Source: an uncultured Sporosarcina sp. (GTDB lineage Bacteria; Bacillota; Bacilli; Bacillales_A; Planococcaceae). From it: a DNA stretch of 38,499 nucleotides. The translations under genes and the position numbers were made by a program. The stretch spans positions 1 through 38,499 of the forward strand of contig CAOKMT010000019.1 of NCBI GenBank assembly GCA_948469885.1, given 5' to 3'. The notes beneath the pieces were generated by a model. It was not told the DNA's origin, did no database searches, and was given only the letters and a program-made list of their open reading frames with translations. This document shows, piece by piece, positions 15,939 through 24,018 of this stretch (position 1 is its first letter; the number at the start of each line of letters is the position of its first letter).

Positions 15939-17312
15939 TTAACTTTTAACAATGTCTTCCTTCACGACAAGCATCGCCAAAATGGCAGCTAGGTAAATCG
16001 AAGCGGCAGGTGCCGTTAAAACGTGTCCAGCCGTGAATGCGATACCGACGCCGAGTAAAAATGCAACCCCGTACAAAATATAGACATAATTGAAATGCGT
16101 CTTTATGTTTGCGAGGAAGCGAATGATAAATCTCAATACATAATAGAAGAAAGGTGCCATCATATAGAAGAAACCGATCCATCCAAATGCGAAAAACAAA
16201 TCATGGAAGTCCATTTCGATCATCGTCAACTGCTTACCTTCTTCAGGTACTTCATAGTTGCCCGCAAAGCCCATCCCGAATAATTTTTGGGTTATAGGGG
16301 ATGAATTGAAATCTACTTGGAAGTTTTCTAAGTATTTTTCCCTCGAACTGAAGACAAGGTTTTGTAGTTGTTCTTCTGTGATAGCCGGCGTCTCTTCTTC
16401 AATGATTTCACCGTTCGGTCCAATGACGGGGTCGTTTGGTCCAAAATTAAGATTTAGTATATCAAAATGGGCATACATATTCCCAAACACCGGTGTGAGC
16501 GGCGTAACCGCCATGAGCATGATGAGTAAGATTGTTGAGATCAATAGATTCGATTTCACTTGCATCGTTCTTAGTTTCATAAACACCCACATGATTATGC
16601 TGCCAATGATAATAGAAAGTAACACGATAACGATGCCCGCATAGCCTACTTTCGTTCCGAGTGCCAGCATACCGAGCGACAACATGATGAACGGAATCCA
16701 GTAATGCGATTTTTTAAGGCTCGCCGTTTTTTCGATCGCGTATAATGCCACGATCGGCAAGACGATCGCCATGATGGCGCCGATTTCATTGCCCGCGAAG
16801 AACCAGCCCTTGAAACCTGTTTTGGAATGGGCATAGTTCGATAAGCTTGTGCCTGTCAATTGAGCAATGACGAAGACCGCACCGATGATGAAACCTGATA
16901 ACCATAAGTAACGTGTCGTATGCCGCTCGATGTTCCAGTTTGCTTCTTTTAAATTTCTGTAAATGATAATGAAGCCGAGTAAGACGACATGGAAGTAAAT
17001 GACTTTATTGAAAAACTTCAATTCTTGCATGAGATAGTAGGGATCTTTCACTTGCATATTCAGTGCGATGTTGACACCGATTAGAAGCGCAAGTCCGATA
17101 AAATAAAATAAGTAACCTCTCGACAATTTGTCGCTTTTGGCCATCCAGACGATGACGATGCCCATAAGGACCATGTACACTGTCCGGATGATAACGCCGA
17201 ATGTAACATCCAAATTCAATAAGAGGATAGACCCCGCTGTCAAGACGTCGATGATCGGCTGGGCAACGAGAAATGCAATGAGTACTATGAATATGTTTTT
17301 GTTATTTTGCAT
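15939..17312 (-). CDS. O-antigen-ligase/Wzy-like polysaccharide polymerase
   Basis: The product is 457 residues of integral membrane protein with about 11-12 hydrophobic segments. A large extracytoplasmic loop covers about residues 280-360 (VIGPNGEIIEEETPAITEEQ), between the eighth and later segments. That layout and motifs such as WFFAGNEIGAIMAIVLPI and GTKVGYAGIVIVL fit the O-antigen ligase/Wzy_C superfamily. In this setting it probably polymerises or transfers undecaprenyl-linked wall polymer outside the membrane. The ATG has AAAGGA 9 nt upstream. It is the last gene of the tagA-wecC-galU-glycosyltransferase operon, 13 bp after the preceding stop codon. Substrate cannot be read from sequence. 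Confidence 0.8.
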   Translation of the reverse strand: MQNNKNIFIVLIAFLVAQPIIDVLTAGSILLLNLDVTFGVIIRTVYMVLMGIVIVWMAKSDKLSRGYLFYFIGLALLIGVNIALNMQVKDPYYLMQELKFFNKVIYFHVVLLGFIIIYRNLKEANWNIERHTTRYLWLSGFIIGAVFVIAQLTGTSLSNYAHSKTGFKGWFFAGNEIGAIMAIVLPIVALYAIEKTASLKKSHYWIPFIMLSLGMLALGTKVGYAGIVIVLLSIIIGSIIMWVFMKLRTMQVKSNLLISTILLIMLMAVTPLTPVFGNMYAHFDILNLNFGPNDPVIGPNGEIIEEETPAITEEQLQNLVFSSREKYLENFQVDFNSSPITQKLFGMGFAGNYEVPEEGKQLTMIEMDFHDLFFAFGWIGFFYMMAPFFYYVLRFIIRFLANIKTHFNYVYILYGVAFLLGVGIAFTAGHVLTAPAASIYLAAILAMLVVKEDIVKS

Positions 17313-17325
17313 GGGTCGAAGTCCT

Positions 17326-18432
17326 TTACACTTTTTTAATATCCGAAAAGATTTTTGTCAATTGGCTTCGGATGGCCGATTGTTCGTATGTGAGCGCCGT
17401 TTTATACGCCGCTTCCGCAATATCATCGCGAGCTTCTTGCGATAAATTATCGAACATGATGAGGAGACCTGCCAATAACTTGGCATCCCCCGGTGGGAAT
17501 AAAAAGCTGTTCGAGCCGTCGACGACATAGTCTAAAATTCCGCCGATCGAACTGGCGATAATCGGCGTCCGGCATGCCATCGCTTCAAGACCGACAAGAC
17601 CGAGGCTCTCCCCTTTTCGCGTTGTCGGGAAAATGAAGACATCGATGACGTTATAGACATCCGCCAGTTGCTGCTGTTTCAATAGCGGATAGCGTATAAT
17701 GACGTCTTCTAGATCGAGTTCCTTCATTAAAGTAGTGAACTTCTCATCGTCTTTCCCCGAACCGACAGCGATGAATCTCACTTTGTCCCGCTGTTCAGGT
17801 TTTTTGTCCAAATATAATTTGATGGCATTCAAATAATGATCCCATCCTTTTCCGACGTCAAGACGACCGACGTAGCCGATGTACCGGTATGCGGGATCTA
17901 AGTTCAAAGCTCGGAGCCGCTCTTCTTTGTCGGCTGGGTGGAACACTTCTGCATTGACGCCGCCTGACGGAAAGACACGAATTGGTGTCGATGCACCGTA
18001 TTTCTGTTGGACGAGCGTTTCATAATAATGGGACGGGGTAATGATGAGTGACGACTGATGCATGAGCTTTTTGACGTTCGGTTGAAATTTCTCCTGCGAC
18101 GGCACTTCTGGGACAACGTCGCTACCATGCACATTCGTTACAATGCGCACGGACGGTTTCAATTTCTTCAATAAAAGAAGCGGCATCGCATTATGCGCCG
18201 CATAGTGGACATAGACGAAATCATAGTTGCCCGTCAGTCCTTTCCAAACCATATTCGCATAGTACGTTCCATAGCCAATCAATTTCGAGAGCTTGGACGT
18301 CTTCTTCTGTAAGACGACACGGTCCACTTGAAAGCCTTCGTCTTTTAAGATTGCTTCCGTATTTTGGACGAAGACGCCGTAGCTCGGGAATTGTTTCGAT
18401 GGATACATATTGGCGACGAGTAAAATCTTCAT
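17326..18432 (-). CDS. Family 4 glycosyltransferase
   Basis: The product is 368 residues from the ATG at 18432, chosen because GAGG lies 7 nt upstream. An ATG two codons earlier (18438) overlaps the galU stop as ATGA. It has two Rossmann-like halves (GT-B fold): an N-terminal acceptor domain (MKILLVANMYPS..FPSYGVFVQN) and a C-terminal Glycos_transf_1 domain. The latter contains YVGRLDVGKGWDHYLNAI, the nucleotide-binding region FPTTRKGESLGLVGLEAMAC and TPIIASSIGG. It is probably cytoplasmic and adds a sugar to the lipid-linked SCWP unit. Overlap with galU shows translational coupling. Donor and linkage are unknown. Confidence 0.85.
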   Translation of the reverse strand: MKILLVANMYPSKQFPSYGVFVQNTEAILKDEGFQVDRVVLQKKTSKLSKLIGYGTYYANMVWKGLTGNYDFVYVHYAAHNAMPLLLLKKLKPSVRIVTNVHGSDVVPEVPSQEKFQPNVKKLMHQSSLIITPSHYYETLVQQKYGASTPIRVFPSGGVNAEVFHPADKEERLRALNLDPAYRYIGYVGRLDVGKGWDHYLNAIKLYLDKKPEQRDKVRFIAVGSGKDDEKFTTLMKELDLEDVIIRYPLLKQQQLADVYNVIDVFIFPTTRKGESLGLVGLEAMACRTPIIASSIGGILDYVVDGSNSFLFPPGDAKLLAGLLIMFDNLSQEARDDIAEAAYKTALTYEQSAIRSQLTKIFSDIKKV

Positions 18433-18434
18433 CG

Positions 18435-19310
18435 TCATGCCTCGTACTCGCGAATTTTTTGTTTCATATAAGTGAGTAACTCTTGTTGTAATTCAGGTCG
18501 TTGCAATGCGAACTCGAGCGTCGTTTCGATGAATCCAAGTTTGACCCCGACATCGTAACGGTCCCCTTCGAATTCATATGCGAAGACGGATTGGATCGCA
18601 TTCAGTTTTTCGATTGCATCCGTGAGCTGGATTTCGCCGCCTGCGCCTACTTCCATCTCATCGAGGTATTGGAAGATCTCAGGCGTGAAGACGTAACGGC
18701 CGATGATCGCCATGTTGGACGGTGCTGTCCCTTGTGCTGGTTTTTCCACAAACTGACGCACTTTGAACAGTCGGTCATCTTGTTCGGATGGATCGATAAC
18801 ACCATACCGGTGCGTTTCCGACTCAGGTACTTCCATAACACCGATGACGGATGACTGTGTTTTTTCAAATTCCATCATTAATTGTTGCAAGCATGGTGTT
18901 TCCGCTTGAACGATGTCATCGCCGAGCAAAACGGCAAACGGCTCGTCGCCGATGAATTTACGCGCCGTCCAAACCGCATGTCCTAAGCCGAGTGGCTCTT
19001 TTTGTCGGATGTAATGAATCTCGGTTTGACTCGATTCCCTAATTTCGTCTAGAAGGTCGAATTTCTCTGATGACTCGAGCCGGTGCTCAAGTACAGGCGC
19101 AGAGTCGAAATGGTCTTCGATGGCGCGCTTGTCTTTCCCTGTGACGATAATAATGTCTTCGATGCCAGAAGCGATCGCTTCTTCGACTATATATTGGATC
19201 GTCGGTTTGTCGACGATCGGCAACATTTCTTTCGGCATCGCTTTCGTCGCTGGCAAGAAACGTGTACCGAGTCCTGCTGCCGGTATAATCGCTTTACGAA
19301 CTTTTTTCAT
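18435..19310 (-). CDS. galU: UTP-glucose-1-phosphate uridylyltransferase
   Basis: The product is 291 residues, the usual GalU length. The ATG at 19310 ([20 protein letters not shown]) has AAGGAG upstream; an earlier in-frame start at 19367 would add an unlikely tail. Motifs are the nucleotide-binding [32 protein letters not shown], the glucose-site PLGLGHAV and a later EKP. It makes UDP-glucose from UTP and glucose 1-phosphate, feeding wall polymers and glycolipids. It sits between wecC and the glycosyltransferase in the leftward SCWP operon. A 10-bp perfect stem-loop (19348-19375) lies in the wecC-galU gap. Confidence 0.93.
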   Translation of the reverse strand: MKKVRKAIIPAAGLGTRFLPATKAMPKEMLPIVDKPTIQYIVEEAIASGIEDIIIVTGKDKRAIEDHFDSAPVLEHRLESSEKFDLLDEIRESSQTEIHYIRQKEPLGLGHAVWTARKFIGDEPFAVLLGDDIVQAETPCLQQLMMEFEKTQSSVIGVMEVPESETHRYGVIDPSEQDDRLFKVRQFVEKPAQGTAPSNMAIIGRYVFTPEIFQYLDEMEVGAGGEIQLTDAIEKLNAIQSVFAYEFEGDRYDVGVKLGFIETTLEFALQRPELQQELLTYMKQKIREYEA

Positions 19311-19347
19311 TTCGTTATATGCTCCTTTTTTCGTTTGTATAGATCTT

Positions 19348-19375
19348 GCTGTTGATTTCCACTTCAATCAACAGC
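19348..19375 (-). other. Stem-loop in the wecC-galU intergenic gap
   Basis: GCTGTTGATT (19348-19357) and AATCAACAGC (19366-19375) form a perfect 10-bp stem with an 8-nt loop. No T-run follows on either strand, so it is not a simple terminator. It could be an RNA processing or stability element that sets galU expression apart from wecC. Confidence 0.5.
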
Positions 19376-19403
19376 TCTTGCTCCCCCTATGATCTTGGGT
19401 ATT

Positions 19404-20699
19404 CTATTTCGTGATATGTTCTTTTACGTTTTTTGAATCGCCTAATGCGTAGACATCGAATCCTGCTTGTTCCCACTTCATGCGGTCGATGCAGTTTTTC
19501 GTATCGATGATGATAGGGTTTTTCATGACTTTTTTAATGTCTGCTGGATTTAATAAGTTGAATTCTTCATGATTCGTCAAGATTAAAAGCGCAGATGCGT
19601 CTTGGAATGCTTCTTCTGAGACTTGTGTCTGTTCTTCAATGTTGTTCGTCTTAATATGCGGGTCGAATGCTTGCACCGCCACATCATGATTCCGGAGCGC
19701 TTGGACGACATCGACGGCCGGACTTTCCCGCATGTCATCGATATTGCCTTTGAAAGCGAGACCGAGCACCGCGATTTTCGGGTTGTCGATCCCTTTCGCC
19801 GCGATAATATCCGTCGTCATTTGTGCTGTGTAAGCAGGCATCCCGTCATTCGTCTGGCGCGCCAAGTGGATCATTTGCGCTTCTTTCGGATCGAGTTCAA
19901 CGAGGAACCACGGATCGACGGCGATACAATGCCCACCGACGCCCGGTCCTGGTGAATGGACGTTGACGCGTGGATGGTAATTTGCCAAAGCAATGGCTTC
20001 CCAAACATTGACACCGATTTTTTGTGCGATTTTCGCAAGTTCATTCGCAAGTGCAATATTGACATCGCGGTATGTGTTTTCCATCACTTTGACGAGTTCT
20101 GCGGTCGTCGCATCCGTTTCATGCATTTGCCCTTTGACGAATGAACGGTACAATTCAGACGTCATCGTCGCCGATTCGGGTGTGATGCCACCGATGATCC
20201 GGTCATTGGAAATGAGTTCCTCAAAGACACGGCCCGGGATGACACGTTCAGGCGAGTGGGAGACGAATAGCTCCGTACCGAGTTCAAATCCTGTTTTGCG
20301 CAATTCGGGTAGCATGACATCTTCCACAGTACGCGGTGGCACGGTCGATTCCAAGATGACCAAATTCCCTTTTTCGACATATGGTACGATCGATGCTGTT
20401 GCGCTACGTACGTATTCGAGATTCGCAGTTTTGTCGTTCCGGATCGGAGATGGGACAGCGATGACGAAAACGTCAGCCTGTTTCGGTGTCATGCCGACCG
20501 TTAGCGCGCCGGCATCGATCGCGGCATTCAGTCGTTCTTGCAGCCCTTCTTCTTCTATGTGCAGTTGCTTGTTGTTGATCATGTTGACGGCTTTTTCATT
20601 GACGTCGACGCCGTGAACCTTATGGCCGTAATTGGCGAACATGACTGCCGTCGGGAGGCCGATGTAACCGAGACCGACGACACAAATCGATTTCTTCAT
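19404..20699 (-). CDS. wecC: UDP-N-acetyl-D-mannosamine dehydrogenase (WecC type)
   Basis: The product is 431 residues from an ATG with AAAGGAG 7 nt upstream. The N-terminal NAD-binding fold carries VVGLGYIGLPTA. The catalytic region reads GPGVGGHCIAVDPWFL, the cysteine signature of UDP-ManNAc dehydrogenases rather than the GFGGSCFPKD of UDP-glucose dehydrogenases. The C-terminal UDP-binding domain has LGLAFKGNIDDMRESPAVDV. It oxidises UDP-ManNAc to UDP-ManNAcA in two NAD-dependent steps. No UDP-GlcNAc 2-epimerase is in the window, so the substrate must be made elsewhere. The gene ends in a normal TAG stop and lies between tagA and galU. Confidence 0.85.
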   Translation of the reverse strand: MKKSICVVGLGYIGLPTAVMFANYGHKVHGVDVNEKAVNMINNKQLHIEEEGLQERLNAAIDAGALTVGMTPKQADVFVIAVPSPIRNDKTANLEYVRSATASIVPYVEKGNLVILESTVPPRTVEDVMLPELRKTGFELGTELFVSHSPERVIPGRVFEELISNDRIIGGITPESATMTSELYRSFVKGQMHETDATTAELVKVMENTYRDVNIALANELAKIAQKIGVNVWEAIALANYHPRVNVHSPGPGVGGHCIAVDPWFLVELDPKEAQMIHLARQTNDGMPAYTAQMTTDIIAAKGIDNPKIAVLGLAFKGNIDDMRESPAVDVVQALRNHDVAVQAFDPHIKTNNIEEQTQVSEEAFQDASALLILTNHEEFNLLNPADIKKVMKNPIIIDTKNCIDRMKWEQAGFDVYALGDSKNVKEHITK

Positions 20700-20753
20700 A
20701 GAAATTCTCCTTTTTCTTTCAGTTGCGTGTTGCCGCGGATCGCCGGGGCATCA

Positions 20754-21476
20754 CTATTTATCTTTCGAGAATAATATCTTCATTAAAAAACGTGGTAAGT
20801 TTAGTTGGCGTTTGAATCGTTTCGGATCACTCAGCAAACGATACAACCATTCAGTTCCCGTTTTCCTGAAAAACGCAGGTGCTCTTTTGACCGTGCCGGA
20901 AAAAACGTCGAAACTGCCGCCGACCCCTTGAAAGACTAAGACGTCACGTAGCTTCTCTAAGTTGCGTCGAATCCACAATTCCTGGGTCGGACTGCCGAGT
21001 GCGACGAAAATCAATTTGGCGCCGCTTTGTTGAATGCGCGCAATCAGTGCGTCTTCATCTCGGTCGTAACCGTTCGTGTAGCCGGCAACTTTGAGGCTCG
21101 GTAAATCGTTTTGTATATTGGCGATTGCTTTTTTAACGACTTCTTCTTTGGCACCGTAAAAATAAACAGGATGCCCTTCCGTTGCCGCAAATTGCAACAA
21201 TGTCGCCATCATATCGACACCTGTGACACGGGAAGTAATATTGCCCCCTTTTAGTTTGGAGGCTAGCAAAATGCCAACACCGTCCGCGATCTGGAACGTT
21301 GAATTGTTGATGAGTTCCTTCACTTCGGCGTCCCGCTGTGCCGTCATCACTTTTTCTGGATTGACGGCGATAATTGTCGATTGTTCGCCTTTTTCTATCC
21401 GGTTTTTCAAGCTATTGATAATTCCTTCATATGTGAGTGGCGAAACGTGTACGCCGAGGTATGTTTCTTTCAACAA
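20754..21476 (-). CDS. tagA: WecG/TagA-family N-acetylmannosaminyltransferase
   Basis: I place the start at TTG 21476, giving 240 residues, the usual length. GGAG lies 6 nt upstream (TTG 21473 is equally possible). The frame is open to ATG 21548, but that stretch has no RBS and contains an extended -10 promoter. Motifs of the GT26 fold include NPEKVMTAQRD, IADGVGILLASK, RVTGVDM, FVALGSPTQELW, GVGGSFDVFSG and APAFFRKTGTEWLYRLL. The family transfers ManNAc to undecaprenyl-diphospho-GlcNAc at the inner membrane face, an early step in teichoic acid linkage units and SCWP. It is first in the leftward operon and divergent from csaB. The stop codon is TAG. Confidence 0.85.
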   Translation of the reverse strand: MLKETYLGVHVSPLTYEGIINSLKNRIEKGEQSTIIAVNPEKVMTAQRDAEVKELINNSTFQIADGVGILLASKLKGGNITSRVTGVDMMATLLQFAATEGHPVYFYGAKEEVVKKAIANIQNDLPSLKVAGYTNGYDRDEDALIARIQQSGAKLIFVALGSPTQELWIRRNLEKLRDVLVFQGVGGSFDVFSGTVKRAPAFFRKTGTEWLYRLLSDPKRFKRQLNLPRFLMKILFSKDK

Positions 21477-21510
21477 AATCGTCTCCAATTCGATCACTTT
21501 CAACTTGCTT

Positions 21511-21519
21511 AGTATATCA
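21511..21519 (-). promoter_or_regulatory. Extended -10 promoter of the tagA operon
   Basis: On the minus strand TGATATACT (TGn plus TATACT) lies about 25 bp before the tagA RBS. No strong -35 is seen, as is usual for extended -10 promoters. It supports the TTG start of tagA rather than the upstream ATG. Confidence 0.55.
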
Positions 21520-21533
21520 GATATTCGATTCAG

Positions 21534-21563
21534 TTGCATCGGTTCCATAACAAGTGATAAAAT
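21534..21563 (+). promoter_or_regulatory. Promoter of the csaB operon
   Basis: TTGCAT (21534-21539) and TAAAAT (21558-21563) have 18-bp spacing, with TG one base before the -10 box (TGATAAAAT). It is divergent from the tagA promoter, so both SCWP operons start from one region of about 100 bp. Confidence 0.5.
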
Positions 21564-21622
21564 TTTAGCAGTATGATGCTTTCACCGCGGCGTGAGAGCT
21601 TTTGTTTTGAGGAGGAAACATA

Positions 21623-22732
21623 TTGAAAATAGTTATTTCCGGCTTCTATGGTCTCGGTAATACAGGAGACGAAGCTATTTTAAAAGCGGTGATCGACAAC
21701 TTGCGAAAAGAGTTGGATAACCCCGACATTACAGTGTTCTCCTTATCGCCTGAACAGACGGCGAAAGAGCATAATGTGCATTCGGTTTACAGAGGTTGGC
21801 GACACCATAACAAGTTGAAAGTGGAAGCTTTGCGTGAAGCGGATCTGCTCGTATCGGGCGGTGGCGGTTTGCTGCAAGATGCCTATCCGACAAAGTTTTT
21901 ATTCGGTCCCCTTCCCTACTATTTACTCGTCGTGTTATTGGCAAAACTATGCGGAACAAAAGTAATGTTCTTCTCACAAGGAATCGGTCCTGTGACGAGC
22001 AAATGGGGCAAGTTCCTCATGCGCTCTTTGGCGAATTTGGCGGATTTTGTCACTGTGCGTGATCAGTATTCAAAAGATTACTTGCAAACGCTTGGTGTGA
22101 CGCGTCCTGAAACAGTCGTCACTTCGGACATCGTCTTCGCTTTCACAGCGGACGAAGAAGATTCGGCGTATGAATCCCTTCCATTGACAGGTGATGAGAA
22201 AATTGTCGCTGTGACGATCCGTCCATGGTTCGACCACCCGGATTATATCGAAAAGACAGCGCGGTTGTTGGATGAATTGGTCGAAAGACGCGGTGTGACG
22301 CCTGTTTTCGTCCCGATGGAAGGAAAATACGACACGCCGAAGTCGGAAGAAGTGCGTTCACTCATGAAACATCGGGACAAGACATACATGCTCGGCGATC
22401 ATTTCACGCCGAACCAATTTTTGAATTTCTTCCGTCACGCGGAGTTGACAGTCGGACTCCGGTTACATGCCCTCATTTTCTCTGCGCTTGTCGGTGTGCC
22501 TCACCTTGGCCTGAGCTACGATAAGAAAGTGGAAAGTTTCTTGAAACGGTCAGGCATGTGGGATTATTCGTTCCGTCTCGGGGAAATCGATGAGGCGGCA
22601 TTGCTCGAGAATGCCCTTTATTTACTGGACAATAAGGAAGAAGCGCAAGCCGTTATTGCGCCGAATGTGGAAGCGTTACAGCGGGAAGCAAGACGTAATG
22701 CGCAATTATTAAAAGAAAAGTTTGGGAAGTAA
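21623..22732 (+). CDS. csaB: Polysaccharide pyruvyl transferase CsaB
   Basis: The product is 369 residues from TTG 21623, with GAGGAGG 7 nt upstream. Motifs of the family are present: GFYGLGNTGDEAIL at the N-terminus, LLVSGGGGLLQDAYPT, FFSQGIGPV, VRDQYSKDYL and VGLRLHALIFSALVGVPHLGLSYDKKV near the C-terminus. CsaB adds a 4,6-linked pyruvate ketal to the SCWP, the ligand recognised by SLH domains. Five SLH proteins are encoded in this window, which fits well. It is first in the rightward operon, 14 bp before a family 4 glycosyltransferase. Confidence 0.93.
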   Translation: MKIVISGFYGLGNTGDEAILKAVIDNLRKELDNPDITVFSLSPEQTAKEHNVHSVYRGWRHHNKLKVEALREADLLVSGGGGLLQDAYPTKFLFGPLPYYLLVVLLAKLCGTKVMFFSQGIGPVTSKWGKFLMRSLANLADFVTVRDQYSKDYLQTLGVTRPETVVTSDIVFAFTADEEDSAYESLPLTGDEKIVAVTIRPWFDHPDYIEKTARLLDELVERRGVTPVFVPMEGKYDTPKSEEVRSLMKHRDKTYMLGDHFTPNQFLNFFRHAELTVGLRLHALIFSALVGVPHLGLSYDKKVESFLKRSGMWDYSFRLGEIDEAALLENALYLLDNKEEAQAVIAPNVEALQREARRNAQLLKEKFGK

Positions 22733-22746
22733 AGGAGTTTATTGGG

Positions 22747-23919
22747 ATGAAAATATTACTTGTCACCTCTTATGATTACCCCCATGTAGGTGGGTTGTCG
22801 ACACATATGGCGACGTTACAAGCGGGGCTTGAAGCGCGCGGACATAAGGTCGATACATTATCATTCAGCGATGTGCCGAAATGGAAGCGTGATTTGATCG
22901 CACGGGGACCATCGTTTTTATTGAACAAAGTTTCACTTGGTAAAGGTTATGTATGGACGCTGGAGCGCCGTCGTCAGTTTTTGGAAGAGTTTTTCCAAGA
23001 TGAAGTGCACCGTGGTTATGATGTCGTCAATGCGCAAGATGTGTTTGCAACACGGGCGGCGATTGCTGCGGGATTGCCGACAGTAACGACGGTACACGGC
23101 TATTTGACATATGAAGGCATTTCCAAAGGTTCTGTTGAGGAAGATTCAACACATGCGGAGCGCTTGCTTGCATCAGAGCGTGTCGGCTATACGGCAACAC
23201 GTGAAGTAATTACGGTGGATACGCGCATTAAAGATTATATTGAGCGTGAAACGGGCGTTGTCGGCCATATGATTAAGAACTTCATCGATGTGGAATCGTT
23301 TAAACCTGAAGTGGAACGTCGCGAGGAGTTCCGGGAAAAGTACGGTTTCGCGCAAGACGATCAGATCTTTTTCGTACCTCGTCGTTTAACGAAGAAGAAT
23401 GGCGTCATTTATCCGATCTTGTCACTCCCTGCCGTATTAGAGAAATTCCCGAAAGCGCGTGTCGTTTTTGCAGGAACTGGCGAAATGATGGAAGAGATGA
23501 AAGCGAAAGCGGCCGAACTTGGCATCGCGGATCGCGTGACGATGCTCGGCGCGGTCGATCACGCCGATATGGTTGAGTATTACGCATTGAGTAATGTGGC
23601 GCTTGTGCCTTCGATTTATTCCGCAGGGGTGGAAGAGGCGACATCGATTTCCGCATTGGAAGCAATGGGTTCAGGTGTGCCGCTAATCGCTTGTGCAGTC
23701 GGCGGTTTGAAGGAAATCATTTCAGACGGCGAAGACGGCTTGCTCGTCGAGGAACAAAATGTGGAAGAGTTGTCGGACGCGATGATTCGGTTGTTGGAAA
23801 ACCCGGATGAAGGTGAACGTCTGGCAGCAACAGCAAGAGAAAAAATCGTTGCGGAGCACTCACATTTTGCGGCGGCTGAGAAATATGAAGAGATTTATTT
23901 GAAAGCTTTAGAGAAATAA
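22747..23919 (+). CDS. Family 4 glycosyltransferase downstream of csaB
   Basis: The product is 390 residues; the ATG has AAAGGAG 9 nt upstream. GT-B fold: the N-terminal domain has the acceptor-side loop SYDYPHVGGLSTHMATL, and the C-terminal Glycos_transf_1 domain contains FVPRRLTKKNGVIYPILSL, VVFAGTGEM, VPSIYSAGVEEATSISALEAM and GVPLIACAVGGLKEII. The EATS..ALEAM segment matches the EX7E nucleotide-binding motif. It is cytoplasmic and probably extends the SCWP repeat unit. Position between csaB and murJ suggests co-regulation with polymer pyruvylation. Its exact sugar is unknown. Confidence 0.88.
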   Translation: MKILLVTSYDYPHVGGLSTHMATLQAGLEARGHKVDTLSFSDVPKWKRDLIARGPSFLLNKVSLGKGYVWTLERRRQFLEEFFQDEVHRGYDVVNAQDVFATRAAIAAGLPTVTTVHGYLTYEGISKGSVEEDSTHAERLLASERVGYTATREVITVDTRIKDYIERETGVVGHMIKNFIDVESFKPEVERREEFREKYGFAQDDQIFFVPRRLTKKNGVIYPILSLPAVLEKFPKARVVFAGTGEMMEEMKAKAAELGIADRVTMLGAVDHADMVEYYALSNVALVPSIYSAGVEEATSISALEAMGSGVPLIACAVGGLKEIISDGEDGLLVEEQNVEELSDAMIRLLENPDEGERLAATAREKIVAEHSHFAAAEKYEEIYLKALEK

Positions 23920-23974
23920 GTAGACACGGGGATTCCCGAACGCGTATGGACGCGTTTTAAAGAAATACTATTCG

Positions 23975-24005
23975 AGCTCCCTGCGATTGCCGGGAGCTTT
24001 CTTAA
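23975..24005 (+). terminator. Weak terminator or attenuator before murJ
   Basis: AGCTCCC and GGGAGCT form a 7-bp stem with a 10-nt loop, followed by TTCTTAAT. The short T-tract suggests partial termination, so murJ may be a weaker-expressed distal gene of the csaB operon. Confidence 0.5.
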
Positions 24006-24018
24006 TATGGAGGACACT

